Assembly: GCA_947307005.1 (NCBI GenBank)
Contig: CAMZHY010000003.1
Location: 1 to 33,820 of the forward strand
Length of the DNA: 33,820 bases
DNA from: an uncultured Planctomycetaceae bacterium
GTDB lineage: Bacteria > Planctomycetota > Planctomycetia > Pirellulales > Thermoguttaceae
Reading direction: 5' to 3'
A program made the translations under genes and the position numbers. The notes under the pieces are model-generated. The model did no database searches, was not told the origin of the DNA, and saw only the letters and a list, made by a program, of their open reading frames with translations. Positions within the stretch are counted from its first letter, which is position 1. Each line of letters starts with the position of its first letter. Shown piece by piece: positions 23,576 to 32,110 of the stretch.

Positions 23576-25219
23576 ATGACGAAATTACGACAAAAAACGA
23601 GACGAATCTGGACGTCCGTATTGTTCGTCATTTTAGGACCGGTAGCGCTCTTTCTGGCGTGTGGGGTTCTTTATTGGCAAAGAACCCCGCGCGCAGCTAC
23701 GCAAGAAGGGATTGAAATCTCTCATAACCTACGCTATGACGTCTCATTTGATCGTAGCGAACGAGTTAGACCAAGCGTTCATCGCTTCGTTAATGTCGAG
23801 ATTCGATCGCGTGAATCATGTGAAGAAATCCTCTTCTGTCCAGAAATATATAAAGTTGTTCTCTCAGATTTGAAACTTCTTCATTCATTCGCAGTTTCCT
23901 TCGACAATCGCGGGAGATCTTCAAGTGCAAACGAAAGAGAGAACATCCGGAGTACAAACAATAGCAATTATTCGCAACAGAACGAGTTATGCGGGTCTTT
24001 TTCAGACCTTGTTTGCGATTCAATCGATAGAATAAAAACCTATACCCTTATCGTTCTTCCTCGTGTTTTCTATCGCTCGTCGCAAGCAAATAAAATTACG
24101 GAAGCTCTCGCCGATCGTCTCCTACGCGTCGTCGGAGACGACTCCAGCGATTCTGAGCATACGTCAATCCTTTGCATTGTCGCCGACGAAATACAACTGC
24201 TCCCCGAAAACGACTATGAAACAATTGGCAGGGCAAAAAGCGACATTCCTAGTTTGCGCACAAAGCATGAACTAATTAGTTTATTTCGATCAGCCATTTT
24301 TCAAATTCCTCGCGGTTCCGTTGGCGTCACTGAGGCAAAAACGCAAAAGGAAACCGTAGCGTTTGCAACAGAACCGCCTAGGTTGGAAAAATTCAGAGCG
24401 TTACACTTTAACTCTCATGTGTTTGCAAGAACGGACGTCCTCTATGAACTCCAGAAAATCTCCGCTCCTGTTCCATATTACGCTTCTGTAGTCAGTGACA
24501 AACTTGAAAGAAATTCGTGGATTGAATACGATTCAAGCCTCAGTCCCACGCCCGGGAGCCTTGCGATTCACTTTGTTCCAACTATGAGTTTTCTCACTTC
24601 GAAAGGTTGGTTCACGGGAAAAATGCTCTTTCAATCGACGGCAAACTCAAAAAGCGGTGATTGGACAACTCACTTGGAGGATTTTCGCTTATGCGGTTGC
24701 GAACTTAACGATATTTGTAGTCGTTTTTCACTCCCCACGTTCACAGGTGAAGTCGCTAATCTTACGATAGTTTCGGGGCAGATATGCGATGGAATTTTCA
24801 GCGGGGAGGGAACGGTCAGGGTGTTGGAGGGGACGATTCCATTTGAAGTTATTGAAAGACTTCATTCCACAAAAATGCTCAAGGTTTTGCCGCCGCAAAC
24901 CATGCAGCTACGGTTTATCAATAACGCCACGCCTTTCGATGAGTTTGAATTGCAATTCTCGTTCGACGACAACGGCGTAATGTTTGATTCGAATTATAGT
25001 AATAAAATCATCGCGTATTATAAGGAGGGTTCCGTAAAATACGGTCTCTTTCTCCCAGAGGAAACTGCGGGAAAACGTATTCCTTACGCTACGCCATTGA
25101 CGGCGCTTTTCGATTCTCAAAACGAAAGTTCTTTCTGGAATCCTTTGGTCCGTAACGCTTTGAATCATCTGCCAATACCAGAGACGGCCGACGCGGGAAC
25201 AAATAAACAGCTAAGGTAG
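23576..25219 (+). CDS. Membrane-anchored protein of unknown function, possibly AsmA-like
   Basis: The 547-residue protein has a basic N-terminus and one transmembrane helix (about 14-33, 'VLFVILGPVALFLACGVLYW'), then a long extracytoplasmic region. The part 'FTGEVANLTIVSGQICDG' followed by 'FSGEGTVRVLEGTIPF' (about residues 385-423) resembles the beta-strand repeats of AsmA/TamB-type proteins, where 'G...L.I..G....G.G.V.L..G.I' recurs. AsmA-like proteins bridge membranes and move lipids, but similarity here is limited to this pattern. It ends with 'PYATPLTALFDSQNESSFWNPL'. It lies 75 bp after the M2 peptidase gene without a clear ribosome-binding site of its own. I cannot assign a function. 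Confidence 0.5.
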   Translation: MTKLRQKTRRIWTSVLFVILGPVALFLACGVLYWQRTPRAATQEGIEISHNLRYDVSFDRSERVRPSVHRFVNVEIRSRESCEEILFCPEIYKVVLSDLKLLHSFAVSFDNRGRSSSANERENIRSTNNSNYSQQNELCGSFSDLVCDSIDRIKTYTLIVLPRVFYRSSQANKITEALADRLLRVVGDDSSDSEHTSILCIVADEIQLLPENDYETIGRAKSDIPSLRTKHELISLFRSAIFQIPRGSVGVTEAKTQKETVAFATEPPRLEKFRALHFNSHVFARTDVLYELQKISAPVPYYASVVSDKLERNSWIEYDSSLSPTPGSLAIHFVPTMSFLTSKGWFTGKMLFQSTANSKSGDWTTHLEDFRLCGCELNDICSRFSLPTFTGEVANLTIVSGQICDGIFSGEGTVRVLEGTIPFEVIERLHSTKMLKVLPPQTMQLRFINNATPFDEFELQFSFDDNGVMFDSNYSNKIIAYYKEGSVKYGLFLPEETAGKRIPYATPLTALFDSQNESSFWNPLVRNALNHLPIPETADAGTNKQLR

Positions 25220-25331
25220 TTGAACAACTTAAGCCACGTCTATACCTAATTGCTAACATCCTATTGTGAAGATGATTAATCTTTCAACAATGTCCGAGGT
25301 TAGGTTGTCGGCAGATTACACGTCTAGGGGA

Positions 25332-27983
25332 TTATTCAAGTGAAACGATTTTGACAGTTCGCGAGTTCCCGTCATTGAGTTTCACGAGAATAACGCCTGA
25401 AGAACGTTCCGATGGAAGAAGTAAATCATCGAGAACCATCTCCGTCGTTCCCTGTTTTAGTTCGCTCGTCGTAATCAAACGAACGCTTGTTGCCGTTTCT
25501 GTCTGCGAAGGACGGTGGAGAGAATCGTCTTCGCCTGTATTTGTAGAGTTGCTTCTTGACAACGACTGTCTTTGACTTACAAGCTGATTCTCAGCTTCGT
25601 CAATAGCAAAAACGACGTCTTGTGACGAATGAATGAACGAATCTAGGGAACTCTGAAGTTCTAACGTGAAGGAAAATAGGCAGATAGACAAAAAACAAAG
25701 AAAAAGACTTTTCCATAATGGAAATAGTCTAAATATCGTAAAAAAAAGCGCGGCAAAACCAATCGAACAGCAACTAACAAAGACTACTCTAATAATCCAG
25801 AGATAGCTTTTGGCCTCGTTTTCCTTAAAAGATTCAAGCTTAATACGCGCGTTTTCAACAAGAGGTTCAAGATTATCAAAAACAATTGGCGGATTGAATG
25901 ACGATGAAAACGACGCCGTTTTTACAGCCGCGTCTCTACTCGTTTGATCCATTTCCACGAGAACCTCGTCCACGTCGAGGGAAGCCGTCGCGCTCCGACG
26001 TTCAGGCGCCCAATAAACCTCAATATTTGCTATTCTTTCATCCGTAAAAGGCATGGTGGAAACATCAACGTTTTCAGAATCCGACCTGTCAATAACAAGC
26101 AAGCGAGTCCCATCATCTGACGCCGACTTAATAATATTCACAGAGTATGCGGCTGGAGAATGAGAACGAGGGTTACGAAAGACTGCCGTTTCAGCAAGCT
26201 TTAAAAAACGGCGCTGCGCGACGCTATAAAGAGAAATCTTCATAAACCCAGAAAGAGAATTAGGCAACTGGAAATCAACAATTTCTTCATCCTTCGGAGA
26301 CGTTAAAAACTGTTGCCAGACCGTAACGCCTCGTTTCTCCACCGTCGCCAAAAGCGGAACGTCTGCAAAGGAGGAAAGACTCGCTTGAAGTGATTCTTCT
26401 GAAGTAAAAGTTCGCGTGTCAAAGGAGAAGTAAGCGGATTCTGATGCAACGGCAGGATGAAAAAAAGCAACTCCTTTCCCTGTCAGCGAATCTATTTCGA
26501 CCATCGTGGGAAAACCGTTCAAAACACCATGTGAAAGAGGATGATCAGAAAGAAAATCCTGTTGAAATGGGTTCTGAAAATGACCGTCGCTATCATTCTC
26601 GCTTTTCGAGGACAAAACCACGCCTATTGCAACCTCTCCGACTGGATTCCACTGAAAAGAAGCAAAACCTTGTTCTGAGGTGACAAAGGACGCTATTGGC
26701 TTATCGACATTTTCCTGAAAGAGAGAAACGCGTCTTGCAAGCGGGCGTCCGTCTTTATCGGAACAAAAAACGCTCACGTTGTTGGTAAAAGCGGCAATAA
26801 ACCGACCTGATTCGGGATAAAAACGGAGAAACACTCGTTCAGATTCGAATGACGACGAAGTTGTTTCGTTATCTACGTTCTCAGAACCTTCTCCTCCGGA
26901 ATTGGTCGAGATAGATGAAAAAACTTCGGATGTTGGCAAATCCCCAACCTCTCGAAAAACGGGTGAATCCAAGCATTTTCCAAGCTCCAAAGGAAACGAA
27001 CTAGGCGCGTTCCAAGTCGCTGGTTCTTTGATTTCACGCTCGTCAAAGTCGACGATCTTTAACGGAGTCGTAAACAACGCCGTATCGCTCGAGCCGATAA
27101 AGACAGAAAGGGTCGTTTGGTCAGGATAATCTGTTAGGTCTGGCGTTACGCATACAAGGTTCCCATCGCTGTTGCCGCTTTCAGTATGATTAAGAAGAAT
27201 CTCGTTCGTCTCGGAATTCGTGAAACAAAACCGAACGGGCACACGACGAGGTCTACCGTCGACGCCAGTCGTTCTCATAACAATCGACTGGGTAACGTCG
27301 CGCGCAAGAGAACGAGGGATTGCGATCTGAATCCGAAAATCATCAAAAAAACGGCGGGTAAGCAAATAATCGCAACGTAACGCCGCAACGGTCACCACCC
27401 CCCAGAGAACAAATAACAAAGCAAGGAGTCCGGCAAAAACGGGCGATTTCCACAAGACGGCAAAGAATCGACAGACGCCGCCGTCGATCCCCTTAAACAA
27501 CGCGACAAAACCATGGACAAACGCGCCGCGTCGCGCATTCGTTGTCGAAGCCTCGTCTTGCTTAAGCAATGCCTTTGACAAATCCTCTTTCTGACGTCTA
27601 GTTCTTCTCTTGAATTTACTATGTTGAGAATTCTTTTTGTCATCCTCGGCAAAATCCGAATCTAAAGACGAAACATCTATGTTCGAGGATTCGATAAAAA
27701 CACCTTCGTCAAACGAATCTGCGACAGGATCAAACGCAAAAAAAACAGTTGAATTAGAGTCAACAGAAAGATTCTGACACGAAAGATCGTCGTCTGGTTC
27801 TGAAGAAGGATCGATTCTAACAAAATCGCAAAAATATCCGACGTTTAAACGAGCGGTCTCAAACGCGTCCGCCGCCTCTGAATCTGTCGCAACAAGCAAT
27901 CGAAACTCTTCCGCTTCTTGGTCGTTGAGGAGTCCGTAAAGAAGTAGATAGGCGCGCTCTTTCAATTCATTTGAGGATAAACT
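25332..27983 (-). CDS. Large membrane protein with anti-sigma-like N-terminus
   Basis: The 884-residue protein (coding start at 27986, sharing TAATG with the sigma-factor stop) begins with a helical segment, 'LKERAYLLLYGLLNDQEAEEFRLLVATDSE' (8-37), which resembles the start of cytoplasmic anti-sigma domains ('L..Y..GEL...E...FE..L'). Residues 38-180 are acidic, then basic. A transmembrane helix follows (181-203). The extracytoplasmic part (about 210-725) is beta-rich; 'RRVSLFQENVDKPIASFVTS' with 'EQGFASFQW' resembles the macroglobulin/Ig-type sandwiches in which a T..G.A.F motif recurs. Two further membrane helices lie at about 727-775, and a cytoplasmic or periplasmic tail of about 106 residues ends the protein. 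It is probably translationally coupled to the sigma factor. Anti-sigma function is inferred from context and the first 40 residues; it could also be a sensor of envelope proteins. Confidence 0.6.
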   Translation of the reverse strand, partial: SLSSNELKERAYLLLYGLLNDQEAEEFRLLVATDSEAADAFETARLNVGYFCDFVRIDPSSEPDDDLSCQNLSVDSNSTVFFAFDPVADSFDEGVFIESSNIDVSSLDSDFAEDDKKNSQHSKFKRRTRRQKEDLSKALLKQDEASTTNARRGAFVHGFVALFKGIDGGVCRFFAVLWKSPVFAGLLALLFVLWGVVTVAALRCDYLLTRRFFDDFRIQIAIPRSLARDVTQSIVMRTTGVDGRPRRVPVRFCFTNSETNEILLNHTESGNSDGNLVCVTPDLTDYPDQTTLSVFIGSSDTALFTTPLKIVDFDEREIKEPATWNAPSSFPLELGKCLDSPVFREVGDLPTSEVFSSISTNSGGEGSENVDNETTSSSFESERVFLRFYPESGRFIAAFTNNVSVFCSDKDGRPLARRVSLFQENVDKPIASFVTSEQGFASFQWNPVGEVAIGVVLSSKSENDSDGHFQNPFQQDFLSDHPLSHGVLNGFPTMVEIDSLTGKGVAFFHPAVASESAYFSFDTRTFTSEESLQASLSSFADVPLLATVEKRGVTVWQQFLTSPKDEEIVDFQLPNSLSGFMKISLYSVAQRRFLKLAETAVFRNPRSHSPAAYSVNIIKSASDDGTRLLVIDRSDSENVDVSTMPFTDERIANIEVYWAPERRSATASLDVDEVLVEMDQTSRDAAVKTASFSSSFNPPIVFDNLEPLVENARIKLESFKENEAKSYLWIIRVVFVSCCSIGFAALFFTIFRLFPLWKSLFLCFLSICLFSFTLELQSSLDSFIHSSQDVVFAIDEAENQLVSQRQSLSRSNSTNTGEDDSLHRPSQTETATSVRLITTSELKQGTTEMVLDDLLLPSERSSGVILVKLNDGNSRTVKIVSLE

Positions 27984-27985
27984 CA

Positions 27986-28609
27986 TTATTCAACCTCGCC
28001 GGAATTGGAAAACGAGAAATCATCTTGCCGCCTTTCATGAAGCGACGAGGAAAACAGATCCGACGCCTCGGCAAGTCTGAGAACAGTCTTCTTCATCAAA
28101 GAATGAACTTGTTCAAGAGACAAGCCTGTCGTCCGAGAAATCTCGACATAAGAGAGGTTGCCGTTTTGACGCAGGAGAAAAACAGCGCGTTCGACAAAAC
28201 TCAGTTCAGCAAAGACGTCGCTGAGAAAGACCGAGCGCGCGCGGGCCAACGATTCGTCGGGAACCGCCGACGTATCGTTCACAATGGAAGTCAGCTCCGC
28301 GTTTTTTGACAACTTACGTCGTTTAGGCTTCACATTTCCGACCGATTCAAATGCAAGCGTATAAAGAACGCGAAAAACCCACGAGCGAAGATCGCCGATT
28401 CGACTGTTTGCATAGTTGCGACTACATCTTCTCTTCAGTTTTTCGTAAACCGATTTTGAAACGCTTTCTGACGAAGAGTAGAGAAAATAGATCGTCCCCA
28501 TTATCTCCGCCCTACATTGTTCAAAAACAACGTCTAGTTTACGATCGGCGGAAAGCTGCGCTTGCGTCGAACTACGACGACCAACAGTCTTTTCTTGGCG
28601 AGACGACAT
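27986..28609 (-). CDS. Divergent ECF-like sigma factor
   Basis: The start ATG at 28609 has a strong GGAGG four bases upstream; a frame extension to TTG 28627 overlaps the lepB stop and is not preferred. The 207-residue protein has a clear region 4 near residues 130-180: 'FAELSFVERAVFLLRQNGNLSYVEISRTTGLSLEQVHSLMKKTVLRL', a helix-turn-helix for -35 recognition. Region 2 is recognisable by position ('IGDLRSWVFRVLYTLAFESV') but lacks the usual acidic D.VQ.VF signature, reading 'SVSKSVYEKLKRR'. The C-terminal tail is Ser-rich. It follows lepB by 14 bp and overlaps the next gene by one base (TAATG), so the three are one operon. It should recruit RNA polymerase to a small regulon, perhaps including this operon. 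Confidence 0.75.
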   Translation of the reverse strand: MSSRQEKTVGRRSSTQAQLSADRKLDVVFEQCRAEIMGTIYFLYSSSESVSKSVYEKLKRRCSRNYANSRIGDLRSWVFRVLYTLAFESVGNVKPKRRKLSKNAELTSIVNDTSAVPDESLARARSVFLSDVFAELSFVERAVFLLRQNGNLSYVEISRTTGLSLEQVHSLMKKTVLRLAEASDLFSSSLHERRQDDFSFSNSGEVE

Positions 28610-28623
28610 GAATCCTCCGTAAT

Positions 28624-30828
28624 TCAATCCACATGGCGCATTTTAGAAAAGTCAGGCCAAAACGGTCCGCCCACGACGGGAAGAGGTTTTCCATGAGGCC
28701 AGTAGACATAAAACGCCTTGCCTATTAAGTATTTACGGTCAACATAATGAGGCACGGAGTTTGTCGCCCACAGACGACTGTCGAGACTAAAACCGCTATT
28801 GTCTCCAAACGCGACGTACTGTCCATCGCGTTGGCGAAGAAGCGCGGACTTGGTATTGCCATATCCAGACCACAACTCCGGCGAGGACATAAACCTAGCG
28901 GCGTCTTCTTCATTTCCGAGAAAAACGCGATCGCGAGCAAGACGATCGCAACGAGTGGCGCCGAAATCGACAAACCGAGCGGAATCCCAAGACTCCAAAC
29001 CTCGACCGGCTGCAATATAGTACACGTCGCGTAGCACAAGTAATCGTTTAAGCGTGACGGCAAGACCACTTGCGCCAATAGCGACCGGCGCCAGGTCGCG
29101 AGCGTTCGGATCGCGATTCCGAGGAATTGGCGCGGCAACTCCTTCATCGGCGCTCGTCGTTAAAAAGTCGTAGCAACCTCCATTCTCGGGAAAGACAAGT
29201 TCTTTCCCATCAACCACTACGCGCATCTCTTCATCGACGTTATAAAACGCGAAATCGTATTTCTTACCCGTCCGAAACTGATACGAAGTCCGTACCGGCG
29301 TGAACTCCTCGACGCTCGGAATTTCCAACGATATAACTCCGGCGTGAGGAAGAATAACACAACGGAAAACAACTCCACCTTTAACAAGGTCAAAAACAAG
29401 TTTATCGGCTTCTGAGGTCGCTTTTTGGATTTCTAGCACGCAGGATACGCCAAGGTCGCCAACCCAGTTGCAACCAAAACCGTCCGGATTCTTTCGGCAC
29501 AAGATGAATTCCGCGCCGTCGTTTTCAGAGACGCGACTCGTCAACTGTGAAAACTCATCCTCGGGAGAATCGCGCCATTCGTATACGCCAGTCGCCCGAT
29601 TAAACTGAGCAAAACGTGAAATACCGGCGTTGTAGCTGGAAAAATCGTCAATCAATCGGGGATTGTTCGCAACAACTCCCGTCGCTTCGACGTCGGGCGG
29701 AAGTTTCCCTGCTGAAAGGTAACGCCAATCGTTTGAAGTCGGCACGACATGCCGATAACGAAGCCAAGCAAGATTGTCGTCGTCGACCGCGACAGGGGAA
29801 ACGTCAGCTTCAACGTCGGGTTCTATCGTAGAAGAAGGCTCAGAGTCTTGAAGTTCGACGCCTTGACCAGAAAAAACAAAAGCGCGACCTTTGGGGGACT
29901 TGTTCGTCGTCCAACCCCGCAGACCTGTTTTCAGGCGTTCCCAGTCGTCGGTCCAACGTTGAGGCCAACCAAGATTGTCGAGTTTTTCCGCCGTGTAATC
30001 CGCGTCGTATACGACCTGCATAATCTGACGAAGATGACGGTAATCTTTTCGTTGTATTTCAAAAGGAGACGAACTGGAAAGTTCGTCCGAGACGCTGTAG
30101 TCGTTAAATCTTTCGTCGTTTGTTTGAGAAAGATCAACGTCTGGCGCCCATGAAGGGACGTCGTCAAAGGCTCCAGAAACAGGCGTTTCTTCCCCTTCAG
30201 GGATTGTTGTCGGATCAATCTTTTGGACGAACAAATCGCCATACTGAATACGAAGTCGTTCATTAGGAAAGCCGACAATGCGCTTGATAAAGTTTACCTT
30301 CGGTTCGGCTGGCGATCGAAAGACGGAAACGTCAAATCGTACAAGGTCGCGTTGATCAAACGCAACTTTACTCACGAGGATTCGATCGCCGGTAAAGGAA
30401 GGAGCGATTCGATCGTTGCCCGTTTCCGGCGCCTCGTCTCCAAAATACTGAGTATAGCCGCACTGAGGACACGTCCCGGCGACAACGTGACGTCCATTGC
30501 GTCGGTTTGTCGCAGAGTCGACCTCTTCGCTCGCGCTCGTTTGAAAACGGAAATGACATTCGTCGCAAACAACGTCTTTATGACGTCCTTTGAGGGTCGG
30601 GGCCATCGAACCGGTTGGAATAACGAACGCCTCCGCCTCAAACGTTTTAAAAAGAAACGCCAAAAAAAGCGCGACCACAAGAGACTCGCAGATATCGCGA
30701 ATTTGTTGGAAGGTAGAGACTGGAACCTCGTTCTTTCGTTCTTTCTCGTCGGAGAGAGAAGCGGAAACGTCTTTACCCGACTGAAATGAACCGTACTTGT
30801 TGCGATCTTCTGTCAAACGACTGGTCAT
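28624..30828 (-). CDS. lepB: Signal peptidase I with large insertion and zinc ribbon
   Basis: This peptidase cuts signal peptides from exported proteins at the membrane. At 734 residues it is about twice the usual length. The order is: cytoplasmic tail (1-44); transmembrane helix (45-66); catalytic Ser74 in 'IPTGSMAPTL'; an inserted zinc ribbon with CDEC (88-91) and CPQC (120-123); box C 'FTGDRILVSK' (145-154); catalytic Lys182 in 'NFIKRIVGFPNE'; an insertion of roughly 460 residues (203-665); and box E 'GDNSGFSLDSRLW' (675-687). Within the insertion, residues 450-560 look like a LamG/concanavalin-type beta-sandwich ('GKKYDFAFYNVDEEMRVVVDG' region). Long SPase I proteins are known in planctomycetes from my general knowledge; I cannot judge how typical this insertion is. 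It is first in an operon with a sigma factor. The ATG has no clear Shine-Dalgarno. Confidence 0.9.
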   Translation of the reverse strand: MTSRLTEDRNKYGSFQSGKDVSASLSDEKERKNEVPVSTFQQIRDICESLVVALFLAFLFKTFEAEAFVIPTGSMAPTLKGRHKDVVCDECHFRFQTSASEEVDSATNRRNGRHVVAGTCPQCGYTQYFGDEAPETGNDRIAPSFTGDRILVSKVAFDQRDLVRFDVSVFRSPAEPKVNFIKRIVGFPNERLRIQYGDLFVQKIDPTTIPEGEETPVSGAFDDVPSWAPDVDLSQTNDERFNDYSVSDELSSSSPFEIQRKDYRHLRQIMQVVYDADYTAEKLDNLGWPQRWTDDWERLKTGLRGWTTNKSPKGRAFVFSGQGVELQDSEPSSTIEPDVEADVSPVAVDDDNLAWLRYRHVVPTSNDWRYLSAGKLPPDVEATGVVANNPRLIDDFSSYNAGISRFAQFNRATGVYEWRDSPEDEFSQLTSRVSENDGAEFILCRKNPDGFGCNWVGDLGVSCVLEIQKATSEADKLVFDLVKGGVVFRCVILPHAGVISLEIPSVEEFTPVRTSYQFRTGKKYDFAFYNVDEEMRVVVDGKELVFPENGGCYDFLTTSADEGVAAPIPRNRDPNARDLAPVAIGASGLAVTLKRLLVLRDVYYIAAGRGLESWDSARFVDFGATRCDRLARDRVFLGNEEDAARFMSSPELWSGYGNTKSALLRQRDGQYVAFGDNSGFSLDSRLWATNSVPHYVDRKYLIGKAFYVYWPHGKPLPVVGGPFWPDFSKMRHVD

Positions 30829-30937
30829 TGCTTATTTGTGTCGAAAACGGGGCTTCTCGCATTCGCGATTGCCTTAACTATGCAAATTACGCGCGCGTCA
30901 AAAGAGACGAATCAAACGTTTCAACGGCTGTCGTCCC

Positions 30938-30965
30938 ATTATACTCCAAGGATTAAATGAATCAA
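30938..30965 (-). promoter_or_regulatory. Putative promoter of the lepB-sigma-anti-sigma operon
   Basis: On the minus strand TTGATT (30965-30960) and a perfect TATAAT (30943-30938) are 16 bases apart, giving a leader of about 100 bases. It is a housekeeping-type promoter, so basal expression need not depend on the operon's own sigma factor. Confidence 0.65.
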
Positions 30966-31044
30966 ACCCCGGAATTGCCGAGCGTCTCAAGCTTTTACAA
31001 CGACGCGATCTCCTCGGACTCAGACGGAAAAGCAATCCTTAGTC

Positions 31045-31074
31045 TTGACGTTGCGGCAAAAACAACGTTATAAT
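31045..31074 (+). promoter_or_regulatory. Putative sigma70-type promoter for proC
   Basis: TTGACG (31045-31050) and a perfect TATAAT (31069-31074) are separated by 18 bases, one of the best promoter matches in the window. The leader to proC would be about 145 bases. Confidence 0.7.
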
Positions 31075-31225
31075 CGAGTCGATTTGAGTTGATGAAACGT
31101 CGACGTCCCTATGTTTGCGCCTAACGTACTCCCCTTCGCTCAGACATGGCATAGTCGCCGATTTATCGCTGTTCGTCGGCCGATTATTACGACGCGGTTC
31201 TGCGTCAAGTTAAAACGAGTTTAAA

Positions 31226-32044
31226 ATGTCGTTCAAAGTTGGATTTATAGGTCTTGGTCAAATGGCTTCCGCGCTCGCGGGAGGCTTTATTCGTTCCGGA
31301 ATCGTCGCGGCGGAAGCGGTTTACGGTTTCGACGTCTCGCGAGACGCGTGTGAAAAATTTGGCGCGACGTTTAAGGCTAACGTATGCGACGTCCCCGCAA
31401 AAGTCGCCGCTAACGTCGACGTTCTCTTTTTCGCGGTAAAACCTCAGTTCATGGTCGAAGCGCTCAAACCCGTTAAAGAATCGCTCGCCGACGAACCTGG
31501 AAGAATCCTGTGCGTTTCAATTGCCGCTGGATTACCCATCTCTTTCTATGAGAAAAATCTGTCTCCCAAAATTCGACTCGCCCGTGTGATGCCCAATACG
31601 CCGTGTCTTGTCGGAGAGGCTGCAAGCGGGTTTGCGCTAAACGCTAACGCGACTCCAGAGGACGGTAAAACGGTCAAGAATTTGCTTTCTACTGTGGGAA
31701 TTGCCTTCGAACTTCCGGAAAAACAGCTTGACGCCGTCACGGGGCTTTCCGGCTCCGGACCGGCGTACGGTTATATCGCGATTGAAGCGCTTGCAGACGG
31801 AGGCGTTATGGCGGGACTCCCGCGATCGATCGCTCTCGACCTAGCGGCCCAAACGCTTAAAGGCGCTGCGGAAATGTATCTTCGAACCAAGAAGCATCCC
31901 GGCGCGCTCAAGGACGCCGTAACAAGCCCCGCAGGAACGACGATCGCGGGCGTCGCGGCCCTCGAAGAACGCGGTTTTCGTTCTGCGCTTATTGAGGCCG
32001 TTAAGCGCGCGACAGTTCGCTCCCAAGAACTTGGCGGAAACTAA
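31226..32044 (+). CDS. proC: Pyrroline-5-carboxylate reductase
   Basis: ProC reduces pyrroline-5-carboxylate to proline with NAD(P)H. The 272-residue protein has the Rossmann motif 'GFIGLGQMASALAGG' (6-20), 'FFAVKPQ' (68-74), 'RVMPNTPCLVGEA' (about 120-132), and the dimerisation-domain signature 'LSGSGPAYGYIAIEALADGG' followed by 'SPAGTTIAGVAALE'. All are intact and the length is normal. There is no strong ribosome-binding site before the ATG. A strong promoter lies 150 bases upstream. The alpha-toroid gene follows after 66 bp and may be cotranscribed. Confidence 0.95.
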   Translation: MSFKVGFIGLGQMASALAGGFIRSGIVAAEAVYGFDVSRDACEKFGATFKANVCDVPAKVAANVDVLFFAVKPQFMVEALKPVKESLADEPGRILCVSIAAGLPISFYEKNLSPKIRLARVMPNTPCLVGEAASGFALNANATPEDGKTVKNLLSTVGIAFELPEKQLDAVTGLSGSGPAYGYIAIEALADGGVMAGLPRSIALDLAAQTLKGAAEMYLRTKKHPGALKDAVTSPAGTTIAGVAALEERGFRSALIEAVKRATVRSQELGGN

Positions 32045-32110
32045 CCGCCGTCGTTTCTCCTTTATCGTTGAAAAGTTCGCCATTTTCAGCGCCGGAGCGC
32101 TCCTTTCGCA

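Larger units (their letters stand above)
30829..31225. other. 397-bp divergent intergenic region with two promoters
   Basis: It separates lepB (minus) and proC (plus) and contains a good sigma70-like promoter for each. Otherwise it holds a 145-base proC leader with a ten-codon frame (31092-31124). No RNA gene is recognised. Confidence 0.6.

Noticed and set aside
25263..25291. Imperfect hairpin between convergent genes
   Set aside because: Two bulges and no T-tract on either strand; termination at this junction remains unexplained.
30223..30789. 188-codon open frame antisense to lepB
   Set aside because: It overlaps the catalytic Ser and zinc-ribbon coding region of lepB and has no recognisable content.
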